The position numbers and the translations under genes were made by a program. Positions 50,326 through 58,436 of a stretch of 64,000 bases of DNA are shown one piece after another. The first letter of the stretch is position 1; each line of letters begins with the position of its first letter. The notes beneath the pieces are model-generated. The model did not search any database. It had not been told where the DNA came from and saw only the letters and a list, made by a program, of their open reading frames with translations. This DNA is from JAXGXJ01 sp040772905 (GTDB lineage Bacteria > Actinomycetota > Thermoleophilia > RBG-16-64-13): positions 124,001 to 188,000 of the forward strand of contig JAXGXJ010000007.1 in NCBI GenBank assembly GCA_040772905.1, in the 5' to 3' direction.

Positions 50326-52136
50326 GCCAGCGCAGGATCGGCGTCTACGTCTGCCAATGCGGGGGCAACATCTCCGACCACGTCACCGTGGACGACGTCG
50401 TAGCCGCGGTGAAGGACGAGCCCGGAGTGGTGGTGGCCCGTACAGCCATGTTCACCTGCTCCGACGCCACCCAGCAGGAGATCGTCGACGACATCAAAGA
50501 GCAGGAGCTCGACGGCATCGTGGTGGCCTCGTGCTCGCCCAAGCTGCACACCTTCACTTTCCGCGAGGTGGCCAAGAGGGCAGGACTCAACCCCTACCAG
50601 TACACACAGGTGAACATCCGCGAGCAGTGCTCTTGGACTCACACCGACGACCACGCCGGTGCCACAGAGAAAGCGGCGCGGCTGGTGCGCGCCGGTATCG
50701 CGCGCACGCGACTCACCGATCCCCTCGACCCCATCGTGGTCGACACCGTGCCTGCCGCGGTGGTCATCGGTGGCGGCATCACCGGTCTGCGGGCTGCACT
50801 AGGACTGGCGGAGATCGGGCTCACCGTCCATCTGGTGGAGCGCGAGCCGCAGCTCGGTGGTTGGGTGAGCGGTCTTGCCGAGATGTACCCACATGGCAAG
50901 GACGGACGCGAGCTCATCTCGCGCCTGGTCGAACAGATCGACGCCCACCCCAACGTGACCGTCTACACGGGGGCCGAGGTGGTCAGCAAGAACGGCAGCT
51001 TCGGCAACTACAAGGTCGGCATCCGGGTCCCCCCCGCTGCCGCGGCCGCCGCCGGCGAAGAGGGCAGCGCCGACTCCCTCGTCGAGGTCGATGCGGGCTC
51101 CATCGTGGTGGCCACCGGTTTCGACAGCTATGCGCTCCCGGAGGGCGAGTTCGGCCACGGTCTCCCCGGCGTGCTCACGCTGCCTGAGTTCAAGCGTCTG
51201 GTCGAGGGATCGGCCGGACCTCTCGAATACAACGGACGACCGGTCCGCACCGTAGCCTACATCTACTGTGTGGGTAGCCGCCAGCCGGAGGGCAATACGT
51301 ACTGCTCGCGCTACTGCTGCACCGCGACCATACATGTCTCCCTGCAGGCCGCCCAGCTGAACCGCTCCACAGCCGCGGGTGCCGGGAGCGCCGGCACGTT
51401 CAACCAATACCACCTCTACCGCGACATCCGCTCATATGGGAAGTACGAACTGCTCTACAACCAGGCACGCGAAGAAGGCTCGCTGTTCCTGCGCTTCCCA
51501 GACGACGAGCCCCCCACTGTGGAACAGGATCCTGCGGGCCAAGGGCTCTTGGTGACGGTGCGCGATTTGCTCACCGGCGGTGCCGAACTCACCATCCCGG
51601 CCGATCTGGTGGTGCTCGCCACGGGCATGGTGCCGCGCGAGAACGAGGACCTGGTTCGCACGCTCAAGCTGCCTGTCGGGAACGACGGCTTCTACAACGA
51701 GATCCATCCCAAGTTGCGCCCGGTGGAGACGGTGGTAGACGGAGTGTTCCTGGGCGGGGCCTGCCAGAGTCCCAAGAACTCGGCCGAGAGCGCCGCATCC
51801 GGACTGGCCACGGTCACACAGAGCGCAGCCATCCTCAAGCGAGGCTACGCGGAGCTCGACCCGCTGGTCGCCGTCGTCGACCAGGACGCCTGTACCTGGT
51901 GCGGCAAATGCCTGGAGGCCTGCCCCTACGAGGCCCCGCGCCGGACCACCGCAGAGGACGGCAAAGAGGTGTCCTTCATCGATCGCGCCGCCTGCAAGGG
52001 CTGCGGGGGCTGTGTGCCCGTGTGTCCGTACGACGCCATCGACCTGCAGGGTTACACCGACGCCCAGATCAGGGCCATGATCGACGGGATGCTACAAGAC
52101 GTGCAGCTGGAGGAGGGTGAGCCATGCCCGGCCTGA
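50322..52136 (+). CDS. hdrA: HdrA, flavin- and iron-sulfur-containing subunit
   Basis: 604 residues, canonical HdrA layout: an N-terminal domain (IGVYVCQCGGNISDHV...MFTCSDATQQEIVDDI), FAD domain VVIGGGITGLRAALGLAEIG, HPNVTVYTGAEVVSKNGSFGNYKVGI, the Cys-rich VGSRQPEGNTYCSRYCC region, and two C-terminal ferredoxin motifs (CTWCGKCLEACPYEAP and CKGCGGCVPVCP). In classical HdrABC this flavin bifurcates electrons. Start ATGA overlaps the preceding hdrA; its 3' end overlaps the next gene by 13 bases. Two consecutive hdrA genes suggest an HdrA heterodimer. Confidence 0.94.
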   Translation: MSQRRIGVYVCQCGGNISDHVTVDDVVAAVKDEPGVVVARTAMFTCSDATQQEIVDDIKEQELDGIVVASCSPKLHTFTFREVAKRAGLNPYQYTQVNIREQCSWTHTDDHAGATEKAARLVRAGIARTRLTDPLDPIVVDTVPAAVVIGGGITGLRAALGLAEIGLTVHLVEREPQLGGWVSGLAEMYPHGKDGRELISRLVEQIDAHPNVTVYTGAEVVSKNGSFGNYKVGIRVPPAAAAAAGEEGSADSLVEVDAGSIVVATGFDSYALPEGEFGHGLPGVLTLPEFKRLVEGSAGPLEYNGRPVRTVAYIYCVGSRQPEGNTYCSRYCCTATIHVSLQAAQLNRSTAAGAGSAGTFNQYHLYRDIRSYGKYELLYNQAREEGSLFLRFPDDEPPTVEQDPAGQGLLVTVRDLLTGGAELTIPADLVVLATGMVPRENEDLVRTLKLPVGNDGFYNEIHPKLRPVETVVDGVFLGGACQSPKNSAESAASGLATVTQSAAILKRGYAELDPLVAVVDQDACTWCGKCLEACPYEAPRRTTAEDGKEVSFIDRAACKGCGGCVPVCPYDAIDLQGYTDAQIRAMIDGMLQDVQLEEGEPCPA

Positions 52137-52372
52137 ACCGCGACGTGCGCGAGATCGTCCGCGATGAACATCTGATGCGCCGTCCCATCCTGGAGGCATT
52201 GGCCGACGGTCCCCTCACCATCCCCCAGATCGCCGAGGCCATCGGCAAGCCCCGGCACGAGGTGGTGTACTGGGTGATGGGCCTGCGCAAGTACGGGCAC
52301 ATCACCGAGATCAAGGAGGCCGACGATGACGTCTTCTATACCTATCGCATCGTAGAGAAGGAGGGCGCATGA
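52124..52372 (+). CDS. Small winged-helix protein of the hdr operon
   Basis: 82 residues: LMRRPILEALADGPLTIPQIAEAIGKPRHEVVYWVMGLRKYGHITEIKEADDDVFYTYRI is a compact winged helix. It overlaps hdrA upstream and hdrC downstream (ATGA), so it is translated with the complex. It could be a regulator or a structural adaptor. No metal or cluster ligands are present. Confidence 0.8.
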   Translation: MPGLNRDVREIVRDEHLMRRPILEALADGPLTIPQIAEAIGKPRHEVVYWVMGLRKYGHITEIKEADDDVFYTYRIVEKEGA

Positions 52373-52674
52373 GCACCCTCGTCAAGCCCCATCTCGCTGC
52401 TCAGATAGCGGGGCGCCATGAGTTCGACGCAGCTGCCTGCATGAACTGCGGTGTGTGCACTGCTGTCTGCCCCATGGGCATCGAGGTGTTGCCGCGCCGC
52501 TTGTTCCGCCTGGTCCTGCTGGGGATGGAGGAGCAAGTGCTGGAGGAGACAGAGAGCATCTACTCCTGCCTCCTCTGCAAGATGTGCGAGGTCAACTGCC
52601 CGGCCGGGGTCCGCATAGCCGAGAACGTACGAGCCTTGCGGAACCACATCAATCGTACGGCCTTCGGTCTCTAG
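52369..52674 (+). CDS. hdrC: HdrC-like dicluster ferredoxin
   Basis: 101 residues with two [4Fe-4S] motifs, CMNCGVCTAVCPMGI (about 24-36) and CLLCKMCEVNCPAGV (about 66-78), and the helical spacer typical of HdrC/GlpC. It carries electrons from HdrA to HdrB. The start overlaps the small winged-helix gene and the stop is nine bases before hdrB. Confidence 0.93.
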   Translation: MSTLVKPHLAAQIAGRHEFDAAACMNCGVCTAVCPMGIEVLPRRLFRLVLLGMEEQVLEETESIYSCLLCKMCEVNCPAGVRIAENVRALRNHINRTAFGL

Positions 52675-52683
52675 GGGGTAGAG

Positions 52684-53700
52684 ATGCCATTCGCAACACA
52701 GGACGTCATAGGCATCCTCACCGACAATCTGCGTCTACGCGGGTCGGTGCTGCCCATCCCCCGCCGCCACGCTGTGAGTTGGACCCGTGGTCTCGACCTG
52801 CGCCGCGGCGGCGATACCGTGCTCTATACGGGACTCATGTACCAACTCATCCCCTATATCGAGGGATTGGTGGAGACCGAGAAGAGGCTGGTCGACTCCC
52901 GTCTGGCGAGCATGACGGCGCTGGGACGCAGAGTGAACCGGCTGCTCAACATCAGCAGGTTCATGGCCCGGCCGTCAGCCCAGCTGCGCGCCGCCTACGA
53001 CCAAGTACCCGCCGACGTCGCGCGGCTGCTCAAGCGGGCCGGCGTCGATTTCGGCTGCCTCTACGAGGACGACCTCTACACCGGCGCCCTCACCTACGAC
53101 CTGGGCAGTGACGACGCCGTGGTCGAGCATGCCGGACGCGTGCAGGCGGTGCTACGCAAGAACGGCGTGAAGAAGCTCATCACCATCGACCCGCACACCA
53201 CCAACATGCTGCGCTCGGTCTTCCCCAAGCTGCTGCCCGATTTCGACATCGAAGTGAAGACCTACATAGAGGTGCTGGACGAGGCGGTCAGCGCCGGCCG
53301 ACTCACGCCGGCCGAGTCGGCCGGCGCCGCCGCTCCGAGTGACGGGACGAAGTCGGTCCCCGGTCCGCTCGGCGAGTTGGCCCTGCACGACCCCTGCGTG
53401 TTCGCGCGCTATGAGGGAATCGTGGAGGAGCCGCGCCGCCTGCTGACCGCAGCCGGCGCCACCTTGGCTGAACCCGAGAAGTCAGGACGCATGACCTGGT
53501 GCTGCGGCGGACCGGTGGAGTCGCTCTACCCCGAGAAGGCCCATGCCAACGCGGTCAAGCGTGCCGCGCAGCTCGCTGAGGCTTCGCCGCAGATCGTCAC
53601 CATGTGCCCGCTGTGCCTGGTGAATCTCCGTGGGGCTGCACCTTCGGGCGCCACCTTCGACGACCTTTCGCACTACCTCAAACGCGCGTTCGCATCGTAG
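52684..53700 (+). CDS. hdrB: HdrB-like CCG-domain protein, first CCG site degenerate
   Basis: 338 residues, cysteine-rich CCG-domain (LutA/GlpC/HdrB-type) subunit expected to hold the disulfide- or persulfide-reducing cluster. The C-terminal CCG unit is complete (HDPCVFARYEG...MTWCCGGPVESLYPEKA...MCPLCLVNL). The N-terminal unit keeps the fold (TVLYTGLMYQLIPYIEGLV...LLKRAGVDFGCLYEDDLYTGALTYDLG) but lacks the usual GC and CCG ligands. Only one non-cubane-type site would form, unlike methanogen HdrB with two. Confidence 0.87.
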   Translation: MPFATQDVIGILTDNLRLRGSVLPIPRRHAVSWTRGLDLRRGGDTVLYTGLMYQLIPYIEGLVETEKRLVDSRLASMTALGRRVNRLLNISRFMARPSAQLRAAYDQVPADVARLLKRAGVDFGCLYEDDLYTGALTYDLGSDDAVVEHAGRVQAVLRKNGVKKLITIDPHTTNMLRSVFPKLLPDFDIEVKTYIEVLDEAVSAGRLTPAESAGAAAPSDGTKSVPGPLGELALHDPCVFARYEGIVEEPRRLLTAAGATLAEPEKSGRMTWCCGGPVESLYPEKAHANAVKRAAQLAEASPQIVTMCPLCLVNLRGAAPSGATFDDLSHYLKRAFAS

Positions 53701-53712
53701 TCAGGAGACAGC

Positions 53713-54195
53713 ATGGATACCACCGGCAAGAAGACCATAATCCTGTTCAGCGGCGATTTCGACAAAGCTATGGCGGCCTTCATCATCGCCAACGGAGCGG
53801 CGGCGATGGGCGACGACGTCACCATCTTCTTCACCTTCTGGGGCTTGAACCTGTTGCGCAAGAAGAAGGCGCCCAAAGTGGGCGGCAAGACCTTCCTGCA
53901 AGGCATGTTCGGCAAGATGATGCCCAAGGGCCCGGGTAAGCTGGGCCTCTCCAAGATGAACTTCGCGGGCATGGGAGCGCCGCTCATGAAGAAGGTCATG
54001 CGGTCTCAAAACGCCATGTCGCTTGAGGAGCTCATCGACAGCGCCCGTGAGCAGGGCGTGAAGTTCGTGGTCTGCACCCTCTCCATGGATATCTTGGGCT
54101 TCAAGAAGGAAGAGCTGCTCGACGGGATGGAATACATGGGCGTGGCGGCCTATCTGGCCGAGGCCGATGAAGCCAATGTGAACCTGTTCATCTGA
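53713..54195 (+). CDS. DsrE/DsrF-like (DsrE2-type) sulfur-relay protein
   Basis: 160 residues. DsrE fold with KKTIILFSGDFDKAMAAFIIANGAAAMGDDVTIFFTFWGLNLLRKKK, the long form with a Gly/Lys/Met-rich insertion (KMMPKGPGKLGLSKMNFAGMG), and the active Cys in KFVVCTLSMDILGFKKEEL. DsrE2-type proteins transfer sulfane sulfur to or from TusA; the operon begins with tusA. The hydrophobic stretch may associate with membrane. Last gene of the cluster, followed by a strong terminator. Confidence 0.9.
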   Translation: MDTTGKKTIILFSGDFDKAMAAFIIANGAAAMGDDVTIFFTFWGLNLLRKKKAPKVGGKTFLQGMFGKMMPKGPGKLGLSKMNFAGMGAPLMKKVMRSQNAMSLEELIDSAREQGVKFVVCTLSMDILGFKKEELLDGMEYMGVAAYLAEADEANVNLFI

Positions 54196-54227
54196 CCTGT
54201 CTGGATCGTAGACCTCGTCCGGACGTG

Positions 54228-54263
54228 CGAGCGGCCGGGACGCATTCGCGTCCCGGCCGCTCG
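54228..54263. terminator. Terminator of the tusA-hdr-dsrE operon
   Basis: A perfect 16-bp stem (54228-54243 with 54248-54263) with loop ATTC, then TCCTTCC. It lies between convergent genes, so it may serve both. Confidence 0.8.
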
Positions 54264-54291
54264 TCCTTCCACGCGTGGCGCGAGCCGCGCT

Positions 54292-54513
54292 TCAGTCGCT
54301 CAGTTCCTTGTGATACTTGAACGAGACCATGACCTTCACGCGGAACTCCACGATCTTGTTCTGGTCCAGCCGCACATCCATCTTCACCACTTCAGCGACG
54401 CGGATGTCCTCGAGTGTGGCCGCCGCTGTCTCGATGGCCGTACGAGCGGCCGCCTCCCAAGAATCAGGGCTCGTCCCGACCAGCTCGATCACCTTGTACA
54501 CGCTGCCAGCCAT
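54292..54513 (-). CDS. Dodecin family flavin-binding protein
   Basis: 73 residues: MAGSVYKVIELVGTSPDSWEAAARTAIETAAATLEDIRVAEVVKMDVRLDQNKIVEFRVKVMVSFKY... matches dodecins, which assemble as dodecamers storing riboflavin/FMN. ATG 54513 is set by AGGAGG six bases upstream; a longer in-frame start adds five residues. Its neighbour, the flavin-rich hdr operon, is convergent. Confidence 0.92.
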   Translation of the reverse strand: MAGSVYKVIELVGTSPDSWEAAARTAIETAAATLEDIRVAEVVKMDVRLDQNKIVEFRVKVMVSFKYHKELSD

Positions 54514-54648
54514 CCGATACCTCCTCACTCGCGGCTCTTACCGGGGACGCCCCCTCCGCGTCCATACGACTAGACTAATCTTCCGCGCCACCGATATCCA
54601 TACCCTCACGCACTCCGTGCCCATGCATGCGGCGCGATCGGCCCTGCC

Positions 54649-55590
54649 TCAGGCGGCCCTTCGTCCGACTTCGTGCACGAATCCGCGACCCGCGGCCGGA
54701 CATCCCCCGTAGGCGTGCTCCCCGGCCGAAGCCGACAGGAACAGAGCCGGGAATTCCCGGCGCATCAGCAGCAAGGTCAGCGTCTCGGCGCTGCGCTGGG
54801 CCGGCGAAGGCGCGAGCCGCTCCGCGCCCGCTTCGATGGGCACGTAGTCGACGTAGAAGAACAGCCGGCAGCCGCGGGACACCAGGTCGCGCACGAACAT
54901 CCGGCTCGTCACCTGAGCGAAGTTGACCCGCGTGACCGTGATGGAGGCACCATAGAAGAGCCCGCGCGATCTCAGCGCCTCCATCGCCGCATGCGCACGG
55001 GCGAACACCCCGCAGCCTCGGCGCTCATCCGTGGCCGCCTCCATACCTTCCAGGCTCAGCACGGGGATGATGTGGCGGTGCCGCGTGAACGTATCGAGCA
55101 CGTGCGGGTCGAACAGAGACCCGTTGGTGACGACCACGAACGTCAGTTGCGGGAACTCCCCGGCCACGTCCAGGACTTCAGGCCTGGTGAGCGGATCGCC
55201 CCCGGCCAGCGCGACCACGGACACCCCCAGTCGCGCTGCCTGCGCGAACAGAGCGCGGAACTCGTCGGCCCTCATCTCGCCCGACCCTTCGCCGCCCGCA
55301 GAGCGTGGAAGCCCCTGGGCATGGACGAAGCACCCGGCACAACGAAGGTTGCACCTCCTGGTCACGCTCACGACGAGCACCGGCGGAACCTGGACCCCGC
55401 GCTCGCGCCAACTCCGCCGGCGTGCGGCCGCCTTGCGCTGCCGTAAGGCCATGCGGGCCAAGACCAACGCCGACCCCGGGTCACGCCACATGATGGCGGC
55501 GGCGGCCCGGAAGAAGCCCCCCATAGACAGGCCGAAGCGCACAGGTTCATCCGCGGCCTTGCAGTCTCCGGTCTCGACAGTGGTGCTCAT
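54649..55590 (-). CDS. Radical SAM protein, C-terminally short
   Basis: 313 residues. The radical SAM motif is CNLRCAGC (about 90-97), preceded by PPVLVVSVTRR; the SAM-binding GGDPLTRPEV and VVVTNGSLFD strands follow. It ends soon after GGCPAAGRGFVHEVGRRAA. Relatives normally continue past this point with a Cys-containing C-terminal segment (GDLEPCPF-like), so the last part appears lost, perhaps by frameshift. I found no continuation in the other frames. ATG 55590 follows AGGAAGG. In an operon with a MacB-like ABC pair. Confidence 0.8.
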   Translation of the reverse strand: MSTTVETGDCKAADEPVRFGLSMGGFFRAAAAIMWRDPGSALVLARMALRQRKAAARRRSWRERGVQVPPVLVVSVTRRCNLRCAGCFVHAQGLPRSAGGEGSGEMRADEFRALFAQAARLGVSVVALAGGDPLTRPEVLDVAGEFPQLTFVVVTNGSLFDPHVLDTFTRHRHIIPVLSLEGMEAATDERRGCGVFARAHAAMEALRSRGLFYGASITVTRVNFAQVTSRMFVRDLVSRGCRLFFYVDYVPIEAGAERLAPSPAQRSAETLTLLLMRREFPALFLSASAGEHAYGGCPAAGRGFVHEVGRRAA

Positions 55591-55598
55591 GGCATGGA

Positions 55599-56345
55599 CT
55601 ACCTTCCTCCGGCGCAGCACGCGAGCATCTCTTGTGAACGCTCCCCGCACACACTCACCGGCATGTCGTCGTCCACCACCAGCCCGTCGCGCATATGGAT
55701 CACTCGATCGCAGGCCTCGGCCACGTCGGGATCGTGTGTCACCAGGATGAACGTGGTCCCCGTGAGCAGGTTGATCTCACGCAGCATGTCGATCACCTCG
55801 GCCGAACTCGCCGAATCGAGGTTTCCTGTAGGCTCATCGCCGAAGATGACCGAGGGCTCGTTCACGAGCGCCCGAGCGATGGCCACCCTCTGCTGCTGTC
55901 CACCCGACAGCTCGTTGGGCCGGTGCGACGCACGGTCTTCCAGCCCCACTCTCTGCAGGGCGGCCAGGGCTGCCGCATGAGCTTCTTTCCGCTTCTTGCC
56001 CGCGTATTGAGCGGCCAGGGCCACGTTGTCCACCGCCGAGAGACTGGGCACAAGGTTGAACCCCTGGAAGATGAAGCCGATCTCCTCGCGCAGAAGGCTG
56101 GTGGTGGCTCCCGAGGTCAGGTCGTCCACTCGGCGCCCGTTCAGCCAGATCTCGCCCTGGTCAGGGCTGTCGAGACAGCCCAGCATGTGCAACATGGTCG
56201 ACTTGCCACATCCGGAGGGGCCCATGATGGCCACCATCTCGCCCTGCCTGACTTCCAGTGAAGCCCCGCGCAGGGCGTCCACGTAGTTCTCTTTACTGAG
56301 CTGGTACCGCTTCTGCAGGCCGCGGGCGCTGATCATGCTTCTCAT
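55599..56345 (-). CDS. ABC transporter ATP-binding protein, MacB/LolD type
   Basis: 248 residues. Walker A is GPSGCGKST, then MLGCLDSPDQGEIWLNG, the signature NELSGGQQQRVAIARAL and Walker B SVIFGDEPTGNLDSASS. This class drives mechanotransmission by FtsX-like permeases. ATG 56345 is set by GAGGAG; the longer frame to 56417 is not family-like. Four bases separate it from the permease frame end in the long form, and the radical SAM gene follows after eight bases. Confidence 0.9.
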   Translation of the reverse strand: MRSMISARGLQKRYQLSKENYVDALRGASLEVRQGEMVAIMGPSGCGKSTMLHMLGCLDSPDQGEIWLNGRRVDDLTSGATTSLLREEIGFIFQGFNLVPSLSAVDNVALAAQYAGKKRKEAHAAALAALQRVGLEDRASHRPNELSGGQQQRVAIARALVNEPSVIFGDEPTGNLDSASSAEVIDMLREINLLTGTTFILVTHDPDVAEACDRVIHMRDGLVVDDDMPVSVCGERSQEMLACCAGGR

Positions 56346-56413
56346 CGTGTCGTCTCCTCGTGTTCTCGTGATGGTCGTCATCGTCTTTGGGGTCGCTGCG
56401 GGGGCCGGTCTCA

Positions 56414-57577
56414 TCACTCGTACCTGAGGGCCAGCACCGGCTTCAGGCGGGCGGCGTGCAGTGAGGGGTAGAAACCGCTGGCGATGCCCAGGACCACGGC
56501 GAAGGCCAGCGAACCGATAGCCAGCCGAGGCGTGGTGAAGAAGAGGACGGTGCCTCCCCCGCTGGTGGCCGCGTTCACCGCCAGCGCGGTGATGTAACCC
56601 AGGGCGAGCCCCGTGGCACCTCCCAGGAACCCGATGAGACCGGACTCGACCAGGAACTGCCCCACGATCTGGCGATGAGAGGCACCGATCGCCTTGCGGA
56701 TGCCTATCTCGCGCGTCCGCTCGTACACCGACATCGTCATCGTGTTGACCACTGAGAGGCCGCCCACCAGCAGTGAGATGATGGCCACGCCGAAGATGAT
56801 GCTGTTGAATATCCTGGTGGCGTTCCTGAACTGCTCGGTGAAGACCGCCGGCCCGTCGGCGTTGATGCCGGCCACGCTGCTCTCCAAAGTGGAGGCAAGG
56901 GCATCCGGATCGACTCCAGCCTCGGGATACGCGGTGATGCCCGTCGCCAACTCCTCCACCGCGATCTGGCCTTGGATCATCGCCGGAAGTGAGGCATAGA
57001 GCAGCTGCTGCGCGTCGGCCAGACTGACGACGATGGTGTTGTCGGGAGCGGTGAGGGTCTTGTCGTAGATGCCCACGACCTCGAACGGCTGGTCGCGCAG
57101 GATCACGGTGCCGCCCACCTGGGCATCGAAGGCTTTGGCCACATCACACCCCATCACGGCTTTGCCCCGGTCGTCCGCGGTGATGTCGCGACCTTCGGCC
57201 ACGTTGAGCTCGAACTCCTCGTATTGCAGCCCGCGCATGTCGTTGCCGGTGATCCCCTGGGGCACGCCCATGGCCATGCCACCCTCGGGATCGGCCAGCA
57301 GGTAGACGCTCGCGGAGGCGACCGCGACGCCGTCGACAGCCTCGATCTCGCCCACCCGCCCCACACTGAGTGGTGTGGTGGTGAGGCTGCCGGAACTCGT
57401 GGAGGCGTCGGAGATGAGCACTTTGTCGCTGTAGTAACGCACCCCGCCGTCCACCAGCAGGTTGATCTTCTCGGCCATGCTGCCCATCACCACCAGCGCG
57501 AAGACCCCGATGGTGATCCCGAATATGGTCAAGAAGGCGCGCAGCCTTCTGCGGAAGATGTTCCTGAGCATACGCAT
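56414..57577 (-). CDS. MacB-like ABC permease (FtsX domain)
   Basis: 387 residues with the MacB layout: TM1 (about 12-34, FLTIFGITIGVFALVVMGSM), an extracytoplasmic MacB_PCD domain (about 40-255) and three C-terminal helices with NTMTMSVYERTREIGIRKAIGASHRQI. The C-terminus GFYPSLHAARLKPVLALRYE is typical. GAGGAGGGA precedes ATG 57577. Exports a peptide/lipid or signals from the envelope; the substrate is unknown. Confidence 0.9.
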   Translation of the reverse strand: MRMLRNIFRRRLRAFLTIFGITIGVFALVVMGSMAEKINLLVDGGVRYYSDKVLISDASTSSGSLTTTPLSVGRVGEIEAVDGVAVASASVYLLADPEGGMAMGVPQGITGNDMRGLQYEEFELNVAEGRDITADDRGKAVMGCDVAKAFDAQVGGTVILRDQPFEVVGIYDKTLTAPDNTIVVSLADAQQLLYASLPAMIQGQIAVEELATGITAYPEAGVDPDALASTLESSVAGINADGPAVFTEQFRNATRIFNSIIFGVAIISLLVGGLSVVNTMTMSVYERTREIGIRKAIGASHRQIVGQFLVESGLIGFLGGATGLALGYITALAVNAATSGGGTVLFFTTPRLAIGSLAFAVVLGIASGFYPSLHAARLKPVLALRYE

Positions 57578-57797
57578 GGTCGATTCCCTCCTCGGTCGTT
57601 TCGCTGTCTTGGCGTCAGTCTCCCTCCTCGATCGTCGATGCGAATCCGGCGAGGGAACAGTCTTGCCGTGTCCGCTTGACGGGTCTTAAGACTGGCCACA
57701 TGGAGGGGTGAGTGGACACTCACTTCTGATAATCTACCCTTCGGCGTACTCGGGGCCGGGGGGCCGATGCGAGGCGGCGCCAAGGGAGGAGGTGCTG

Positions 57798-58436
57798 ATG
57801 TCAGACGGACCCATCAGGGTGATGATCGTGGATGATCACGCAGTCGTCCGCAGCGGCCTGTCGGCGTTTCTCATGGTCTACGACGACCTCGAGTTCGTGG
57901 GCGAGGCAGGCGGAGGCGCCGAGGCTGTGCGGCGCTGTCGCGACTTCGCCCCCGACGTGGTGCTCATGGACCTGGTCATGCCCGATGTGGATGGAGCCGA
58001 GGCGACCAGACTCATCCGCGCGGAGTGCCCACACGTGCAGGTGATCGCCCTCACCAGCTACAAGGAGGAGGACTTGGTGCAGGGCGCACTGCGCGCCGGC
58101 GCCATCAGCTACCTGCTCAAGAACGTCACCGCAGACGAGCTGGCTCACGCCATCCGAGCGGCATACGCGGGTCGGCCCACTCTGGCTCCCGAGGCCGCCC
58201 AAGTCCTCATCCATGCCACCACCCACGAGGACGACCCCGACCCAGGTCTGACATCGCGGGAACTCGAGATCCTTCGCTTGATGGTGGCGGGACTCAGCAA
58301 CCCCGATATCGCCAAGAGACTCTTCGTCAGTCGCTCCACGGTGAAGTTCCACGTGAGCAACATCCTCATGAAGTTGGGCGCAGCCAGCCGTACCGAGGCG
58401 GTCTCCATGGCCATCCACGAGAGACTCGTGGAATGA
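57798..58436 (+). CDS. NarL/LiaR-family response regulator
   Basis: 212 residues. Receiver with VMIVDDHAVVRSGL and phospho-acceptor Asp58 in VVLMDLVMPDVDG; Lys in LLKNVTADEL. The LuxR-type HTH reads LTSRELEILRLMVAGLSNPDIAKRLFVSRSTVKFHVSNILMKLG. ATG 57798 is set by GGGAGGAGG. It overlaps the binding-protein gene by four bases (ATGA) and is co-transcribed with the LiaS/NarX-type kinase that ends the operon. Confidence 0.93.
   Translation: MSDGPIRVMIVDDHAVVRSGLSAFLMVYDDLEFVGEAGGGAEAVRRCRDFAPDVVLMDLVMPDVDGAEATRLIRAECPHVQVIALTSYKEEDLVQGALRAGAISYLLKNVTADELAHAIRAAYAGRPTLAPEAAQVLIHATTHEDDPDPGLTSRELEILRLMVAGLSNPDIAKRLFVSRSTVKFHVSNILMKLGAASRTEAVSMAIHERLVE

Noticed and set aside
46465..54195. Calling the hdr cluster a canonical sHdr sulfur-oxidation locus
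   Set aside because: There is no second HdrB or HdrC and no lipoate-binding protein, and an NAD(P)H module and MvhD-like protein are present; only relatedness is supported.
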